Of a stretch of 64,000 nt of DNA, positions 32,481 to 44,416 are shown piece by piece; the first letter of the stretch is position 1, and each line of letters starts with the position of its first letter. The translations under genes were made by a program, and so were the position numbers. The stretch covers positions 4,154,001-4,218,000 of the forward strand of contig CM070605.1 in NCBI GenBank assembly GCA_036346395.1. Direction: 5' to 3'. The DNA is from Hsuehochloa calcarea. Lineage: Eukaryota; Streptophyta; Magnoliopsida; Poales; Poaceae. The notes beneath the pieces are model-generated. The model was given only the letters and a program-made list of their open reading frames with translations. It made no database searches and was not told where the DNA came from.

Positions 32481-33819
32481 CCAATTGACCGAGACTCAAT
32501 ATATCGCTTTTAGTCGAGGGATATAGTATCGTCCGTGAGTAGCTTGTGTTCCAGTTTTTGCACTCAAATATCAGATTCCCACGGCCACATATTTCCACAA
32601 ACGAACCATCTCCAAATCTTACTGAGCCTCCCACTGATTCATCAATCTCAGCAAAGACTGATTTGTCACCGGTCATATGATTGCTCGCACCTGTATCCAA
32701 ATACCAGCGGCAATCACCTTCCTTCTTGCTAGACTTGAACTCTGGCCACACCTTATCTTCATTTAGTAAGAGCTTTTCGGTAAGTCTCTTGGTGTTTTGC
32801 TGATTGCCACAAGCTTCAGTTAAGAGCAGAGTTGGATCTTCCTCCATCGGTTTCTCAACAAAGTTTGCTCTTTCCCTTTTTGGTTTTCTACATTCTGATG
32901 CATAGTGTCCATAGACATTGCAGTTGAAACATTTGATTTTTGACTTATTGGGTTTCCGGCATTCTGCGGCATAATGACCAAAGCCATTGCAGTTGAAACA
33001 TTTGACACTTGATTTGTCACCTTTCTTGTATTGTCTTGAACCAGCACCTTGTAATTGACTTTGGCCTCTCCCTTGCCAATCGCCATGGCCTTCTTCACTG
33101 GCCTTCTTTTCTTCTCCTACCAGTGATTCCCATTGCGACCGCGTGAACATCAACTGATCACCTCTATTCTCTGTCTTCTCAGATCGTCTCCCTTTCAAGC
33201 TTTCCTCGAAAGCCCTCAGACGACCAGTGGCTTCTGCGAATGTCATAGTGGTCATGTCACCCCATTGTTCAATTGTGCCAACAATCGGTAGAAAATGATC
33301 AGGGACGGCACAAAAGAGTTTCTCAACCATAGTGCTATCTTTCATTTCAGTACCGAGAGATCGAATCTCCCCAACCAGTGTGGAGAGCTTCTGAGAAAAT
33401 GCAGTCACAGTTTCAGAATCCTCCATGATCAGCCGATCAAACTGTCGTTTCAAGACTTGCACTCTTGCTTTCTTGACTCGATCCTCTCCGACATGTATTT
33501 CTCGGATTGCATTCCAAGCAGTTTTTGCCGTTTCCTTGTCAGCAATTGCCATCAGTACCGCATCTGGTACAGATTGTGAAATCGCAGCAAGCGCACCTTG
33601 ATCGATCTCCTCCTCAACCGACGTAGTGCCTTCAATTGCCGTCCAGACGCCAAGAGATCGGAGGATGATCTTCATCTTTACTGCCCACAGGCTGTAATTC
33701 AACTCACTTAGCATCGGGTAGTGAATCGGGACTCCCCGCAGCAGTGATCTGTTTGTCGTTGACGTTTCGACGACGATCTCTGCCGATGACTCCTCTCTAA
33801 GCGATGTTTCTCCGGACAT
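32422..33819 (-). pseudogene. Copia gag and protease start
   Basis: I start the protein at the ATG at 33817-33819 (MSGETSLREE); the open frame extends upstream only through non-ATG codons from the PBS. Features are a UBN2-type gag body (NYSLWAVKMKIILRSLGVW), two CCHC zinc knuckles (CFNCNGFGHYAAEC and CFNCNVYGHYASEC, about residues 274-310) and the aspartic protease motif DTGASNH (about 375). The frame breaks soon after SLGQLDEGG, where integrase continues in another frame. Two knuckles in near-identical form suggest a small internal duplication. Confidence 0.95.
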
Positions 33820-33836
33820 CGTTCCTGGAACTTTAG

Positions 33837-33848
33837 GCTCTGATACCA
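33837..33848 (-). promoter_or_regulatory. Copia primer binding site
   Basis: TGGTATCAGAGC on the minus strand, two bases inside the 5' LTR end at 33851. It is a perfect match to the tRNA-Met PBS used by plant copia elements. Confidence 0.95.
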
Positions 33849-33850
33849 AG

Positions 33851-33980
33851 TGAAAGGATCAAACTCTTGAACCTTGCAGTCAAGCTGATTCTGCACTACT
33901 TCAAAACTTGGGTTTCTTCACAAGAAAATAGAACCCGAAATTACAGAACACAATGAGACAAGAACGATTTAACTCTGTAA
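33851..33980 (-). repeat. Copia 5' LTR, truncated to 130 bp
   Basis: Matches 29151-29280 almost base for base and then stops after aactctgtaa. The following DNA (cctttcaagc) belongs to a CACTA transposon. About 270 bp of LTR, including its promoter region, are lost. Confidence 0.95.
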
Positions 33981-34011
33981 CCTTTCAAGCAGGTTCACTA
34001 TCCCAGAAACA

Positions 34012-34825
34012 GACATGAAACGCGTCGAACGGCATGCCTTGCTCTCCATGTGTCACGCGTGGAGGACCTTCAAGAGCGTTCTTGTCACGCAGTTACGTGA
34101 ACAAGAGTGAGACGCCTTCACGAAGTTTCCATTCTTGACGCGGGAAACATGGAACGCCTTTGTGGCTATGAAGACGACGGATGAATTTAAGGAGCAAAGT
34201 GCGGCGCACAAAGCAATCCAGGCACGAAACACTCACCCCCACAGACTCGGCACGGCATCACTGGCACGCGGCTAAATCCGCGCAATGGGAGGCGGAGGAG
34301 GAGAATCTATTTCGATATCACACACCGTTCCGTGCACGGTTAAAAGCGAGGGCAAAAGTCTCGTCTGCTGGCAGCGTCACTTTCCCAAACCCGGCGGACC
34401 AGGAAGTGTCCCAACGTGTGGTAAATATGTCGAACTACCTACTTGTTTATAAGTCCATAACTTCATAGTGACTATAATAACATGATGACCTCTTGCAGCG
34501 TGAATTGATTGCCCAAACTTCCGAAGGCTCCTTCCAAGAACACAGGGAGAAGGATATACTATCTACGGCCCTAGGAAACAAGGAGCACCCGAGTCGCACG
34601 CGAGGCAAGGGGTTAACGTACCTTGGGTACATGGATTATGACGACTACTTCATGTATAGAAGTAGGAAGAGATCCAAGGCCGAGTACGACAATCAGTTGG
34701 AACTGCTTAAGGCAGAATTTCAAGGACAGATAGCAAGTTTGCAGGATCAACTGAATCAAGTACTCGCAACCGGAGTCGCAAGCCGCCCCTGTTATTGCGG
34801 GAACAAGTCCTCGACATCGGAGTAG
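34012..34825 (+). pseudogene. CACTA accessory protein, Transposase_24-like part
   Basis: Reading through several frames gives HAWRTFKSVLVTQL, TRETWNAFVAMKTTDEF, NTHPHRLGTASLARG, QWEAEEE, then SEGSFQEHREKDIL, ALGNKEHPSRTRGKGL, FMYRSRKRSK and a coiled-coil-like tail (AEFQGQIASLQDQLNQVLA). This order is that of the plant transposase Ptta/En/Spm family (PF03004) as I know it. Frameshifts and a probable intron (about 34440-34490) break it. The tail likely serves in dimerisation. Confidence 0.8.
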
Positions 34826-35053
34826 TGTCGCGTCCACGCATAATTTTGAACATGACGACGACCAATTACCGATAGACCGCATCAAGGTAATGTACATCTA
34901 TGGAATGCACCAAAGATAGACCTATAGGACGCCTTAGCTAATTGCGTATCATTTTGTAGGAGCCGACGGCCTGCAAGCTCAAGCGAGGTTAGTTGGGTCC
35001 ATTCCTATTGATTTGGCTGGGCGGGGGATGGTGCATCCATACCAGGAAGGAGC

Positions 35054-35490
35054 AGTGCAGACGGTGTCCAGGTGGCGCATGGTTACGCAAGGGTGGAGGT
35101 GGACATGGTACATCAACATTTCATGGCCGTCCCGCTGGACATTCGCCCGAACGAAGAGATCACAACACTAGGGGATGCGTGCGTGTACGCTTTTATCCGA
35201 TGGCCCAAGACGGACATCGCCCGGACCCAGAAGGCCGCAATCTCGACAGACCATTCCTCTCCAACGGGACCCTCTATGACTCCACCTCATATTTCGCCTC
35301 GAAGGCCACCTCGCCGGTTCCCATGGAGAAGACGCCAAGGAACAACAAAAGCGTGCTACCGATCGGTTCCGAGTCGTCTCGCAGAAGACGCGCCAATCGT
35401 TAAGGCCAAATCAAATCGACGAACATTAAGCCGCCTCCCAAGTCCCGAAGCACGGAAGTACTCCATCGGAAAAGCTGTTGTGCCCTAACG
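35054..35490 (+). pseudogene. CACTA accessory protein, middle part
   Basis: HGYARVEVDMVHQHFMAVPL, then ITTLGDACVYAFIRWPK. This matches the layout of the domain that follows Transposase_24 in grass CACTA proteins (DUF8039-like, from memory). A basic and proline-rich linker follows, with KYSIGKAVVP, the usual lead-in to the protease part. Confidence 0.6.
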
Positions 35491-36440
35491 CACAATTAGC
35501 CCACGCCGATTTGCTTGTCGGGCTTTGCATGCTCGGTACTGCGGAATACCGCAAAGAAGGGTGCGATCATCGAATCACGATCGCATACAAGGATGAGCCT
35601 TTCTTCAACGGGCCGGAACCTTCGTGGTGGGCTTCAACGACTTATTCACCTATTCAATCTCGAAGCCCTCGACGCCTCGCTTCTACGATGTTGGACACTG
35701 TAAGTGTGTACAATCAAGTTCTACATTCATGTAATACCGATAAATATCGCAACTCATTGCTTATGTATAGATACATGATGAAAAATGTCCGGAAGGGCGA
35801 GAACCTGGTTTCCTCGACCCACACGTGGTATCTATGCAAACCATCCAGCGTATCGACCTTCGCCGAGAACTATATAACAACGGCAAAGTGCTTCTTGTAA
35901 TCGCAAGGACTACATCCGGTGCCCTACAACCGTGGGTAAGTGCTTCACTATTTGCTATTCAAATTTCATTTGTACTTAGGTTTAATAGTTATAGCGACAT
36001 ACATGAGTAGGTACCACTGGATCCTTTTAGTCATTATACCCAAGAGGAACATTGTGATATATCTTGATTCCCTAGTCAGAAACGATCACGACTTCAACGA
36101 TTCTGCAAGGAATACTCGACAAGTATGATCATTTCCTCCATACATAACTCTATTGTAGTCTTCCTTCGCTTGAAATGCTCGAGGATAACTTTTTCAATTA
36201 TGTAGTTCGTTCATCTCCTATGTTAGCCAACAAGGAAGATCTGATGGATCCAATACCAACTAACACACGGTGACGAAATTTTCTGTGACGCCACAAAGAG
36301 GTTTGATAATAGATTTACATGGACTCGTTGCGCAAGAGCTCGTGGAAGTTCGAGGGGCTATGCACCTTTATCATGACGAAATAGTTAACAAAGGAGAGTT
36401 TCACTCCATCGCCGACCCAGAGATTCACGCAAACAATTGA
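35491..36440 (+). pseudogene. CACTA-carried C48 (Ulp1-like) protease, decayed
   Basis: In shifting frames: LFNLEALDASLLRCWTL (to 35703), VVSMQTIQRIDLRRELYN, then YHWILLVIIPKRNIV with a histidine near 36015 and YLDSL with an aspartate near 36066, the His and Asp of the Ulp1 fold. The catalytic cysteine region was not recognised downstream. Such SUMO-protease-like domains are often carried by plant CACTA and MULE elements. This one is a pseudogene. Confidence 0.75.
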
Positions 36441-36660
36441 CTTAATTGTAATCCAATTGTACAACTATAGCGAAAATACTTAACAAATTCGATCTTTATT
36501 AATTTATTTTGAGTAATGATCAATTTGAGTTGTCAACAATTGATTATCTGCGATGTATACATTTTTGTACATGCTTGTTTTCGAGGGCATGGCTAGCAAT
36601 TCCCGAGGTCGGCCAAAAACAAACAAACAATGTAGCTAGGATCGCCAGCATTACCGCGAG
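36441..36660. other. CACTA 3' untranslated stretch
   Basis: AT-rich sequence between coding remains and the subterminal repeats. No feature is recognised. Confidence 0.5.
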
Positions 36661-36935
36661 CGGTTTTATGTTGAAACCGTCTGTGAAGGCTATTACCACA
36701 GACGGTTTCAACATAAAACCGTTTGTGTTAATAGCCTTCACAGACGGTTTTTAAAGTAAACCGTCTGTGATACTAGACATATCACAGACGGTTTACTTTA
36801 AAAACCGTCTGTGATAAGTGTTATCACAGACGGTTTTGAACCGTGCGTGATAATCGCTGTTATCACAGACGAACAAATATAGGCGGTTCGTAAACCGCTG
36901 CGTGATGACGGTTCCAACCGTGCGTGATGACGTGT
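36661..36935. repeat. CACTA subterminal repeats with long perfect inverted repeats
   Basis: The motif ACAGACGGTTT (or AAACCGTCTGT) recurs many times. A perfect 25-bp inverted repeat pairs 36661-36685 with 36697-36721 (11-bp spacer), and a perfect 34-bp one pairs 36739-36772 with 36780-36813 (7-bp spacer). Subterminal repeats bind the element's TNPA-like protein in En/Spm. The near-perfect palindromes would form strong hairpins in RNA or single-stranded DNA. Confidence 0.9.
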
Positions 36936-36947
36936 TCTGTAGTAGTG
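36931..36947 (-). repeat. CACTA right terminal inverted repeat
   Basis: Plus-strand cgtgttctgtagtagtg; read outward-in it is CACTACTACAGAACACG. It ends where duplicon copy 3 head sequence (ttgcaacagcac) resumes. Confidence 0.9.
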
Positions 36948-37310
36948 TGAGTTGCAACAGCACTAGATCTGGAGCAGAGCTCAGCGGCGACGGTGCCAAG
37001 TGGAGAGCTCAATGGCCGCAGTGCGAGGCATCGGGGTAGAGGAGAGAAGGGCTCGAGGTCGTGCGCGCGCAGAGGAGCTCTCGGTGGAGGCGGCCCGAGC
37101 ATGGGAGAGGTCGGCAGCGCGAGCTGAAGAGCGCGGCCACGGCGGCGCTAGGCATCGGGGTGGAGGAGAAGCCCGGAGCCGACGACAATTGACGGCGCCA
37201 GCCTGCGAGCGGCGGCGCGGAGACCTGGCGGCGGTGGATCCAGGAGTTGGGTTGGGGAGAGAAAAAAGAGAAGAGGAACCCTAACCCTAACCCTAATCTG
37301 CTTGATACCA
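36948..37310 (-). pseudogene. Copia-type leader and gag start fragment, copy 3 head
   Basis: The same GC-rich leader as in the other heads, with MPSAAVAALF in the minus frame at 37009-37419. It is interrupted at its left by the CACTA insertion. Confidence 0.45.
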
Positions 37311-37441
37311 TATTAGGAATGGGCTTCTTATATTGCACAGGTGCTAATGGGCAAGTATATACAGGTACATAAAAGTAGCAAATATGTGAAAAACACCCTA
37401 AACTAGGGAAAAATATCACAGCCTATACATTAAATCTAACA
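37311..37441 (-). repeat. Short copia-type LTR, copy 3
   Basis: Begins TATTAGG (mutated TGTTAGG), ends CTAACA, with the PBS on its left. Confidence 0.65.
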
Positions 37442-37728
37442 GTACTATCAACAGCCTTAATTGTTAATAGGAGTGGAGAAGTGGGGAAAGTGTAGGAAGA
37501 CAAAAAAATTGGCAAACTTTTTGTATTAGCTAAACCTAAAGATGAACAGTAGAACGAAATGGATATACTTGTCTCTTTTTGAAAATACATATGCTTGTCT
37601 TCTAATGTATAACTTTGACACGCTGATACATTCTAATTAAGTAACGTCGAAGTTGTGCTTAGGAAGCACCATAACCGCCTCCCGTAAAAAGAAGATGCAA
37701 AGTAACCAGAAGAAACCAACTGATAAAT

Positions 37729-37837
37729 AGTGCATTTTAACAATGGTCGGTTTGCTCTGGCCGAGCTATTCTAAGTTATCGAAATAGTGCATTTTAACAA
37801 TGGTCGGTTTGCTCTGGCCGAGCTATTCTAAGTTATC
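37729..37837. repeat. 57-bp tandem repeat, copy 3
   Basis: Two units starting agtgcatttt at 37729 and 37786. Both read ctctggccga here; in copies 1 and 5 the second unit reads ctctgggcga. Confidence 0.9.
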
Positions 37838-37907
37838 TCCAGTTCATGCCGTTCACTAGAGGACAACACACAGCCGGCCTGAAAAATTTGTTACTGTACT
37901 GACCTTG

Positions 37908-38438
37908 TCAAAAAGGAACAAACAAAGCAGACGCTTCGTTTTCGCAACACTTGAGGATATTTCCAAGCTCACCGGACTTTTTAATGGCTGCACGTTTAAC
38001 TCCCAGTGTCAACCTTCCGGTTGTGTGAAAGGTTGTCATCCATTGGATCAGATTAATACAGTTCAATATTGGCAACTGCTCTATAAAAGACGGAACAAGT
38101 GATGAAGTGAAGAAGCATTCAGACGAAGAGAGCCAAGAACAAAGAGCGAGAAGACATGGCATGGTATTGACTTGGCTCATCTCAGCGACAGCGAATTCCA
38201 CGGTGCCGGAGGTGAGCCGAGCCAATATCACTTCGTGTCCTCTTTCGTTCTGTAACTGCAAACGGTAAGTTCTTCCTGAGACCTCTTGTTGTTTATGCTG
38301 GAATTGCTTCCTTGCTTTATACCGACATGATGGTGGACTTCTTAAGAAAGAAAGGAGAAAAAAACAGAAAGAATGATACTTTCTTGAATTATTCTTTTCT
38401 GTTTGCTGGAGCTGTTTTCTTGCTTGGTTCTCTTCCAT
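37908..38438 (-). pseudogene. Host-gene fragment, copy 3
   Basis: A 176-codon open minus frame ending in NEASALFVPF. Compared with copy 5 it lacks 15 codons between GELGNIL and KCCENEASAL, the same loss as copy 1. The N-terminal MEENQARKQLQ part probably reads through intron sequence, because an acceptor-like tttgcag lies before LQNERGH. Family unknown. Confidence 0.5.
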
Positions 38439-38453
38439 TTTGATTCATGGCAT

Positions 38454-38675
38454 TCACATTTGCTGATTCGATGTATGTTGTATAAAAGGCATAACGGATA
38501 ATTTTGATATATTCTTCTGAGGTTTGCAAGAGGTAGAAACGATTATTTGAACAAAATTCACCATGTAACGAGTAATCAGTTGTGTCATACTATATCTCTG
38601 TAATCTCTTCTTCCCAAATGACCAAGCTAGACTGCCATCCTCAGAAGGCAAGCTCAGTTGTGATGGAACTTGCAT
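38454..38675 (-). pseudogene. Second host-gene fragment, copy 3
   Basis: QVPSQLSLPSEDG and SLAWSFGKKRLQRY, as in copies 2 and 5. Confidence 0.4.
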
Positions 38676-39090
38676 TCGTAATGTCGCAACTGTTCCACAA
38701 AAGCTGCAATTTGTTTGTAAGTATAACAGAGATGAAGAACCTCAGCATTGACATGTGATGCATGGTGCTGGCAATTTGAATGAACATTTTTTTTTGACAC
38801 GAAAATAATCGGATTCCATTACCACAGGATAACGGAATTACATATTGTTCCAAATGTCTGCGGAAACTAAAAAAGAAAAAGGGGGTTTCCATTTCTTCCT
38901 TCCCTGGTACTAGCACCAAGCTAACATACCGGAAGGAATGAAGGAAAGGAATAGTAAGCACCAAAAACAACCTATCCGAGCATTAGTCTACACTATGTAA
39001 TTCCAATTACAAAATCCATTTCCAAAATCTAAAGAGTCCTTTCCTTTCTCTGAATCGCTGAGACGTGCCAAAGCTTCACAGGATCACCTA

Positions 39091-39420
39091 CACCTAGGCC
39101 CGAGTAGGAGCTTGTTATTTCTTGTGCTTACTGCACAACCCAGAGAGTCCCGATACGGCCGATATCACCGATAATCGGCCGAAATTTTCCAAAGAAATTT
39201 GAATTTTTCGTATTTTAAATTAAAAAAATCAAATTCAAGCAAAATTCAATCAAATTTGGCCAAAATTCAATCAAACCGGAAATTTCGGCGCCGGTATACA
39301 GTTCTACCGGGGGTCCGGTAGAACCGGTAGAACCGAAAATCGTCCGATTCGAATCCCTGCCCACACCTAGGCCCGAGTAGGAGCTTGTTATTTCTTGTGC
39401 TTACTGCACAACCCAGAGAG
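39091..39420. repeat. Insert of about 216 bp flanked by 57-bp direct repeats, copy 3
   Basis: Flanks at 39091-39147 and 39364-39420. The insert (39148-39363) holds ccgatacggccgatatcacc, cggtagaaccggtagaacc and gattcgaatccc. Confidence 0.75.
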
Positions 39421-40762
39421 AACTGACAAATATTGATCTCGTTCTTTTGCTCTGAATATAGCAAATCTGCCATTTGTATAACACTGCGCTACATGCAATG
39501 GTCACTGGTAAAAAACACTTAAATCAGATTTTCACAGGTTATTAACAATGGAGTACCTTCCCCTTTTCTTTCTGTATAGGCATTAAAAATTCTGATTATG
39601 ACCATATAGTGCCAAACATGGTAAACTTATGAAATATATTGGTAAAGAAAATAATTTATTCAGCAATGGCAAAGAAGATGCAAAGCAAATTGAGTATTTA
39701 TCTAAGAAAAAACTAGTGCACAACACTCACAGGTTGTACATAAGATGCAAAAGAAACAATAGCACTGGGTCCACCAACATTCTATGGATGAAGGACATGA
39801 AGATACAACTATTCAACTTGTTGCGGCCTTCATTTTTTTTCTGTATAATAATATAATTGCAGAGCTAGTATACAAAACCATACTTTCCTGACAGGAAGTC
39901 ATTGAAAATTTGAAAACAACGAAGCCCACATGTTTCAATTTTCGAAATGGATGCCACCGACATCACGTCTCAAAACAAGAATACACAGTACTAAATATCA
40001 TCCAATGTGTCACTGACATGTGGTTCTGAGCTCCACATGCCATCCTCGCATTAATTGGATGTTATTTTCCAATTATACATATTTTCCGTACTAAACTAAT
40101 TTTCTCCAATACTAACGAGTTATGAAAAACTAACATTCATATTCATTGAAGAAAGGTAGCCCCATAACAGTTCTAGGAAGGATACACCTTAAAATGTCAT
40201 ATCAATATATACCAGACTGGCAAAAAGAGCATACGGATAAACTGAAAACCGAGTCCGTAGCGAGCCCTTTGAACAACGTGAGCCAACCAAATTGAACCTT
40301 GTTTGAAGTTTGCAATTACAACTGCAGTGGATCTGACACAACGAACTGACAGCAATATTGAGATGTCAAGCCCTGCCCTTCCGAGATAGCTTTTCTCTTC
40401 ATAGTTTTGGCTGTTGATTCATTGGCTCAGTTTACCTAAAACCGATGTAGCACAGCAGGTGAACATAAATTTGATGCAATGACCAGACCAGGTATAATTT
40501 TATTTTGCCCATTAACTTCTCAAACATGCTTGGTATTGCTTTACTGTTCAGTGTCTAAACTATTCATGTCATGGAGTTTGGGATGAGGTCTGCGGTTCAG
40601 CGTCCCCTAAAGACTGGCCTTCCTGAGGAGAGCACTAACCAGATCAAAGCTCCCTGGTCCCCTCCTGCTTTTGGCCATATCAAAGCTATCAGATAACGTA
40701 TAGTAGCCAAGATCCTTCCAACTTTCTGCGATGACTCCCCTTGAACTTCTCAAGACCGGGCG
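39421..40762. other. Duplicon spacer, copy 3
   Basis: Corresponds to copy 1 spacer 7330-8927 with one 196-bp unit and without a 44-bp piece near 40316. No gene is seen. Confidence 0.5.
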
Positions 40763-40924
40763 CTAAAATGACCCACCCTCCTCACTGAAGATTTTCTTCT
40801 GGTCACCGCCAGAAACACCATAATTGCTTCCGTCTGCTACCACTTCCTGAATCTCGGGCAGTGGCTCTACCTGGCCACACCCCCGACCATAGTCACGGCC
40901 TCCTTGACCACTATCTCTACCCAT
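40763..40924 (-). pseudogene. Gypsy-type gag N-terminus, copy 3
   Basis: Same start and same premature stop as copy 1. The mutated PBS lies at 41183-41195. Confidence 0.5.
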
Positions 40925-41196
40925 TGGTATAACTAATCACCACAAACAACCATTCATACAATAAGCTCAAATGCATCGTACTCATACCATAAATCATCAA
41001 TGCAACATAACGGAAACGTAAATGCAATGCTTGACTCATTCTCATGCTACTGTGCATCAGTGTGTTAGATTTTAAGTTAATTAATCATTAGTAAATTTTA
41101 GTTAAGTTAACCAATCCTAGAGTAAATTTTAGTTTAATAAATTAATCTAAGTTGTCAAACTAACCAGCACGGACCTAAACCCACTCTGATGCCAAC

Positions 41197-44100
41197 TGTA
41201 ACACCCAGCCTAATACTGAGCCAAGAATATCACATAAATCATTCTCACTACCAATTTAAACCATAATTACTGCAAGTTATGCATGGAATAAAATCCCACA
41301 ACGGGTCTCTGAACAACAACTAAACAATATAAATGCATAAAGGAGTAATTTTCACAGCTTTGTCATACACGTGAAGAACGCTCAGATCACAAACGCTTGA
41401 GAAATGCTCGAGTCACACGCGCTCAAAAAACATCGGAACCATGCTCCCGATACATAGGATATCAATAGGTAATCAAATCAAACTATTATTAAATGAACCA
41501 AAATTCCAACCATCAAATTGCTCCCTCAAGTTCCAAAAACAACTCGTTTTGGAATGTGTGCTGTTAAACTTTGGAAACTTTCTTTATCAATATATTTTTA
41601 AATATTTAGATTAGATGCATGAAAATCATATGTGTAGATTTGTCTAGAAAAGTATTTTCACACTATTATAATTTTGTTGGGTTTTATAAATATATTATCA
41701 TTCAAATTAGTGGTCAAAGTTGTATTTTGGGGATGGTGTCGATGTCCAAAACGACTTGTTTTATGAACTAGAGGGGGTAACAATAACCAAGTCAATTAAT
41801 AAATTCTAAAGGGACTTATAATGACGCTAGATTTAATGAAAGCACACTAAAATAAATAATATATGTGTAGTGTGTTGGGAACCGAATATGCAAATTCAGA
41901 CACTATGTGTATACTTCACTAGTCCAGAATCACGCTAGTGCATACAGTGACAATATCGATGAAATACCATTCCATATGCAAAGATAACTAAGAAATATAC
42001 ATTTAATCAATAATTATCATAGCAACGACCTTATGGTCGAAGCTTACAATTAATGCCTCCGAAGGTGAATATCTCAAATAAGCTGAAGCGGAAGTAAATA
42101 GAATACCTTTAGTGTAGCTCATCCATATGCCCACAGGTAATCTACTAGGGTAACATGATCTAGTTCTCCACGATCCTTCAAGTAGTCCTTGTTGACCAAC
42201 GATGAACTGATGTAGTCTTCATTAACAAAGCAAGATTATTTATAGCAAGAGTGAGCACATGAAGTACTCAAAAACAACGATTTCAATTGAATACAAAATA
42301 TAGATTCAAAGCATAAGTTAAAACATTAGTAATAATAAGTAAACAAGAGTTTTCACAAAGTTCACACAGCTTAATCTAGTTCTTTCACACAGCTTCCCTC
42401 CCACATTGTTTTTTATAAAATCTACCCTTCGGGTAAATCACCGAGCATGTCTATGATCGTGGACGCGGCTATTCGAATAGGTTATTAAGACTCTACAGAG
42501 ATTGTACATCTTTACCCACAAGATATGATCATTTGATAGGAGTAAATAATAACAGAACCTTTCAGAAACTTCATCTCGACAATTGACCCTCCCAATGTGC
42601 ATACAGCCGGTCCGAACCTCACTCGTTGGTCCGACGCACACCGTTGGACATGTAAACATAGAACCGCCCCTAGATGTGACCCAAACAACCTTGTCCACAC
42701 CTTCACCTGTCACTGAGCACTTAACCTACCCCCTGAGTAGTCAATGTTGAGACTCTATAACTTAATAAGCTAGGCATGTCCCAACCAGGCTTGTGGTAGT
42801 ACGATATAGCTCAGTTCATGACTCACAAAGATAAGTCCTTAATTGACTAAAGCAAGACTGCCAAAGTACACTAAGCTACCAAGATTCACATTTCCCAATT
42901 ACAAAGTTCACCATGCCACAAATTCTTTCCACTCGCCTTAGTCCAAATCTTTTTCCCACCCTGTTGATTAAGTGCAATACATACCATCAACAGGTGACAA
43001 CATACAACACACGACCTTTCACAAATTTTTCCATAATCACTTAGTCAAGCATGAGATTAATATTTCAAAATGATGCCCATGACCTGTTGCAAGGCTAAGC
43101 ATAGTAATTGCGTCTAACCAACCCACGATAGTGCGATGATAATACCAACTAATAATTTAACCAAGCTAGTGTGACAAATGATCATGGCAATACAGTTCAC
43201 GAGGTGGGTATGATAAAGTAGGTTGCATAACTAGTCCCAAAATAAAAATAAACCATTTGATAATTGAATTAGCGATGAAATAATTTGAATCAAAGTAGTT
43301 TCATAAAACTAGGTGGAACATGATCAAAGCACAACTTGCCTTCTTTGACCTTTAACTCCTTCAGACACTTCCGGAACATCAACGTCTAATGATAAAAAAA
43401 ACGCAAACACAAATAAAAGTAAAAAAAACTCTAAATTGAAATTTAATGGTACTAGAAGGTATGGTTTGATTTTAGATAAATTTAGAAACTTGAATGGGTT
43501 CAATCAGAGTTTGTATGAGGAAGAACGAGCTCTCGGAAGTTTTATTGGGAAGGGAAATTGTTAAAAAGAAAAGGGAGAGAGAATGTGTGAGACTGACAGG
43601 TGGAGCCAAAAGAATATTCTTAGAATCTTTTATTTTCAGGATTCTTTGAAAATAGCTGAGAGTATGACATGTGGGACCCACTAGAATTTCTTGATTTTTC
43701 GAATAAAAGGAAAATCGGGAAAAGGTTTAGAGAGTGACAAGTTATGCAACCGTGTTTTGTTGTGTTTTTGGCAATGTTGGCTATGATAGGGAGAGAAGAG
43801 ACCGAGGCGGGGTGGTCTGCGACGGGTCAAGACCTTTGTGGCCTTGGGAGGCGAGCTTGATCCGAACACCAAGGACGACGGAGGAGTCTGTGGTAGACAT
43901 GGTTGCAACGTGTGACGACACGACAAGCTAATGGTGGTGGCTAGCAGGTGGGACTAGGCGAAGGAGTGGTCGACGGTGGGGCTAGCGCGTGAGGTAATGC
44001 GACTACGACTCACGGCGGTCAGTGTGGAGGCGGGTGGAGCAGGCGATGGCAAGGTCGGGCCGAGTGAGTGACCGGGTCAAGAGAGAAAAGAGAGTGGCCG

Positions 44101-44416
44101 AGCCAATTCAGCCTACGAAGAAAATAGAAAAAGAAATTGATTTCCGAATTTAGAAAAAGAATAAAAATCCAAATGATCTCAAATAAATAGCAAACATACT
44201 CTGAAAAATCCAAAGAAATTCAAACAAATTCCTTGGAACACAAAGAACCCAACTAACGGTGCGTTTGATTGAATCAAGTTTAAATTAATAAAATTAAATA
44301 GTTTTATTTTTGGAATTCCTCATTTAATCTTTATTAATTCAAGGAAAATTGGTAAAAAATTCAGGGACCTAATCTACACAAAATATTTTTAAAAGTTTGA
44401 ATTTTGGGACGTTATA
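41197..44416 (-). repeat. Long gypsy-type 5' LTR, copy 3
   Basis: Parallel to 9362-12655, with the MITE at 41521-41777, several small deletions (for example near 42270) and the same end motif gggacgttata. Confidence 0.6.
41521..41777. mobile_element. Stowaway-like MITE, copy 3
   Basis: 257 bp, CTCCCTCAAG to AGAGGGGG followed by TA. It was inherited through the duplication, since it sits at the same place as in copy 1. Confidence 0.75.

Larger units (their letters stand above)
29151..33980 (-). mobile_element. Ty1/copia retrotransposon, frameshifted and 5'-truncated
   Basis: Left (3') LTR at 29151-29549 and a partial right (5') LTR at 33851-33980 share their first 130 bp. PBS TGGTATCAGAGC is at 33837-33848. 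The minus-strand order is gag with two zinc knuckles, protease, integrase, reverse transcriptase, RNase H, as in copia. Frameshifts and stops separate the domains, so it is not autonomous. The right LTR ends abruptly at 33980, so no target-site duplication can be checked; the left flank is atatc. I do not assign a lineage. Confidence 0.95.
33981..36947 (+). mobile_element. CACTA (En/Spm) transposon, 3' part
   Basis: The right end reads ctgtagtagtg, the reverse complement of CACTACTACAG, preceded by ACAGACGGTTT-type subterminal repeats. Inside are plus-strand remains of the CACTA accessory protein: Transposase_24-like, a DUF8039-like stretch, and a C48/Ulp1-like protease. The catalytic transposase gene (TNPD/Transposase_21 type) and the left terminus are missing. 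A 3-bp target duplication would be TGA at 36948-36950, but the left side is lost. Confidence 0.9.

Noticed and set aside
35940..36128. Functional SUMO protease gene
   Set aside because: Only His and Asp motif remains, in shifting frames with stops, inside a truncated CACTA element; no recognisable catalytic Cys block.
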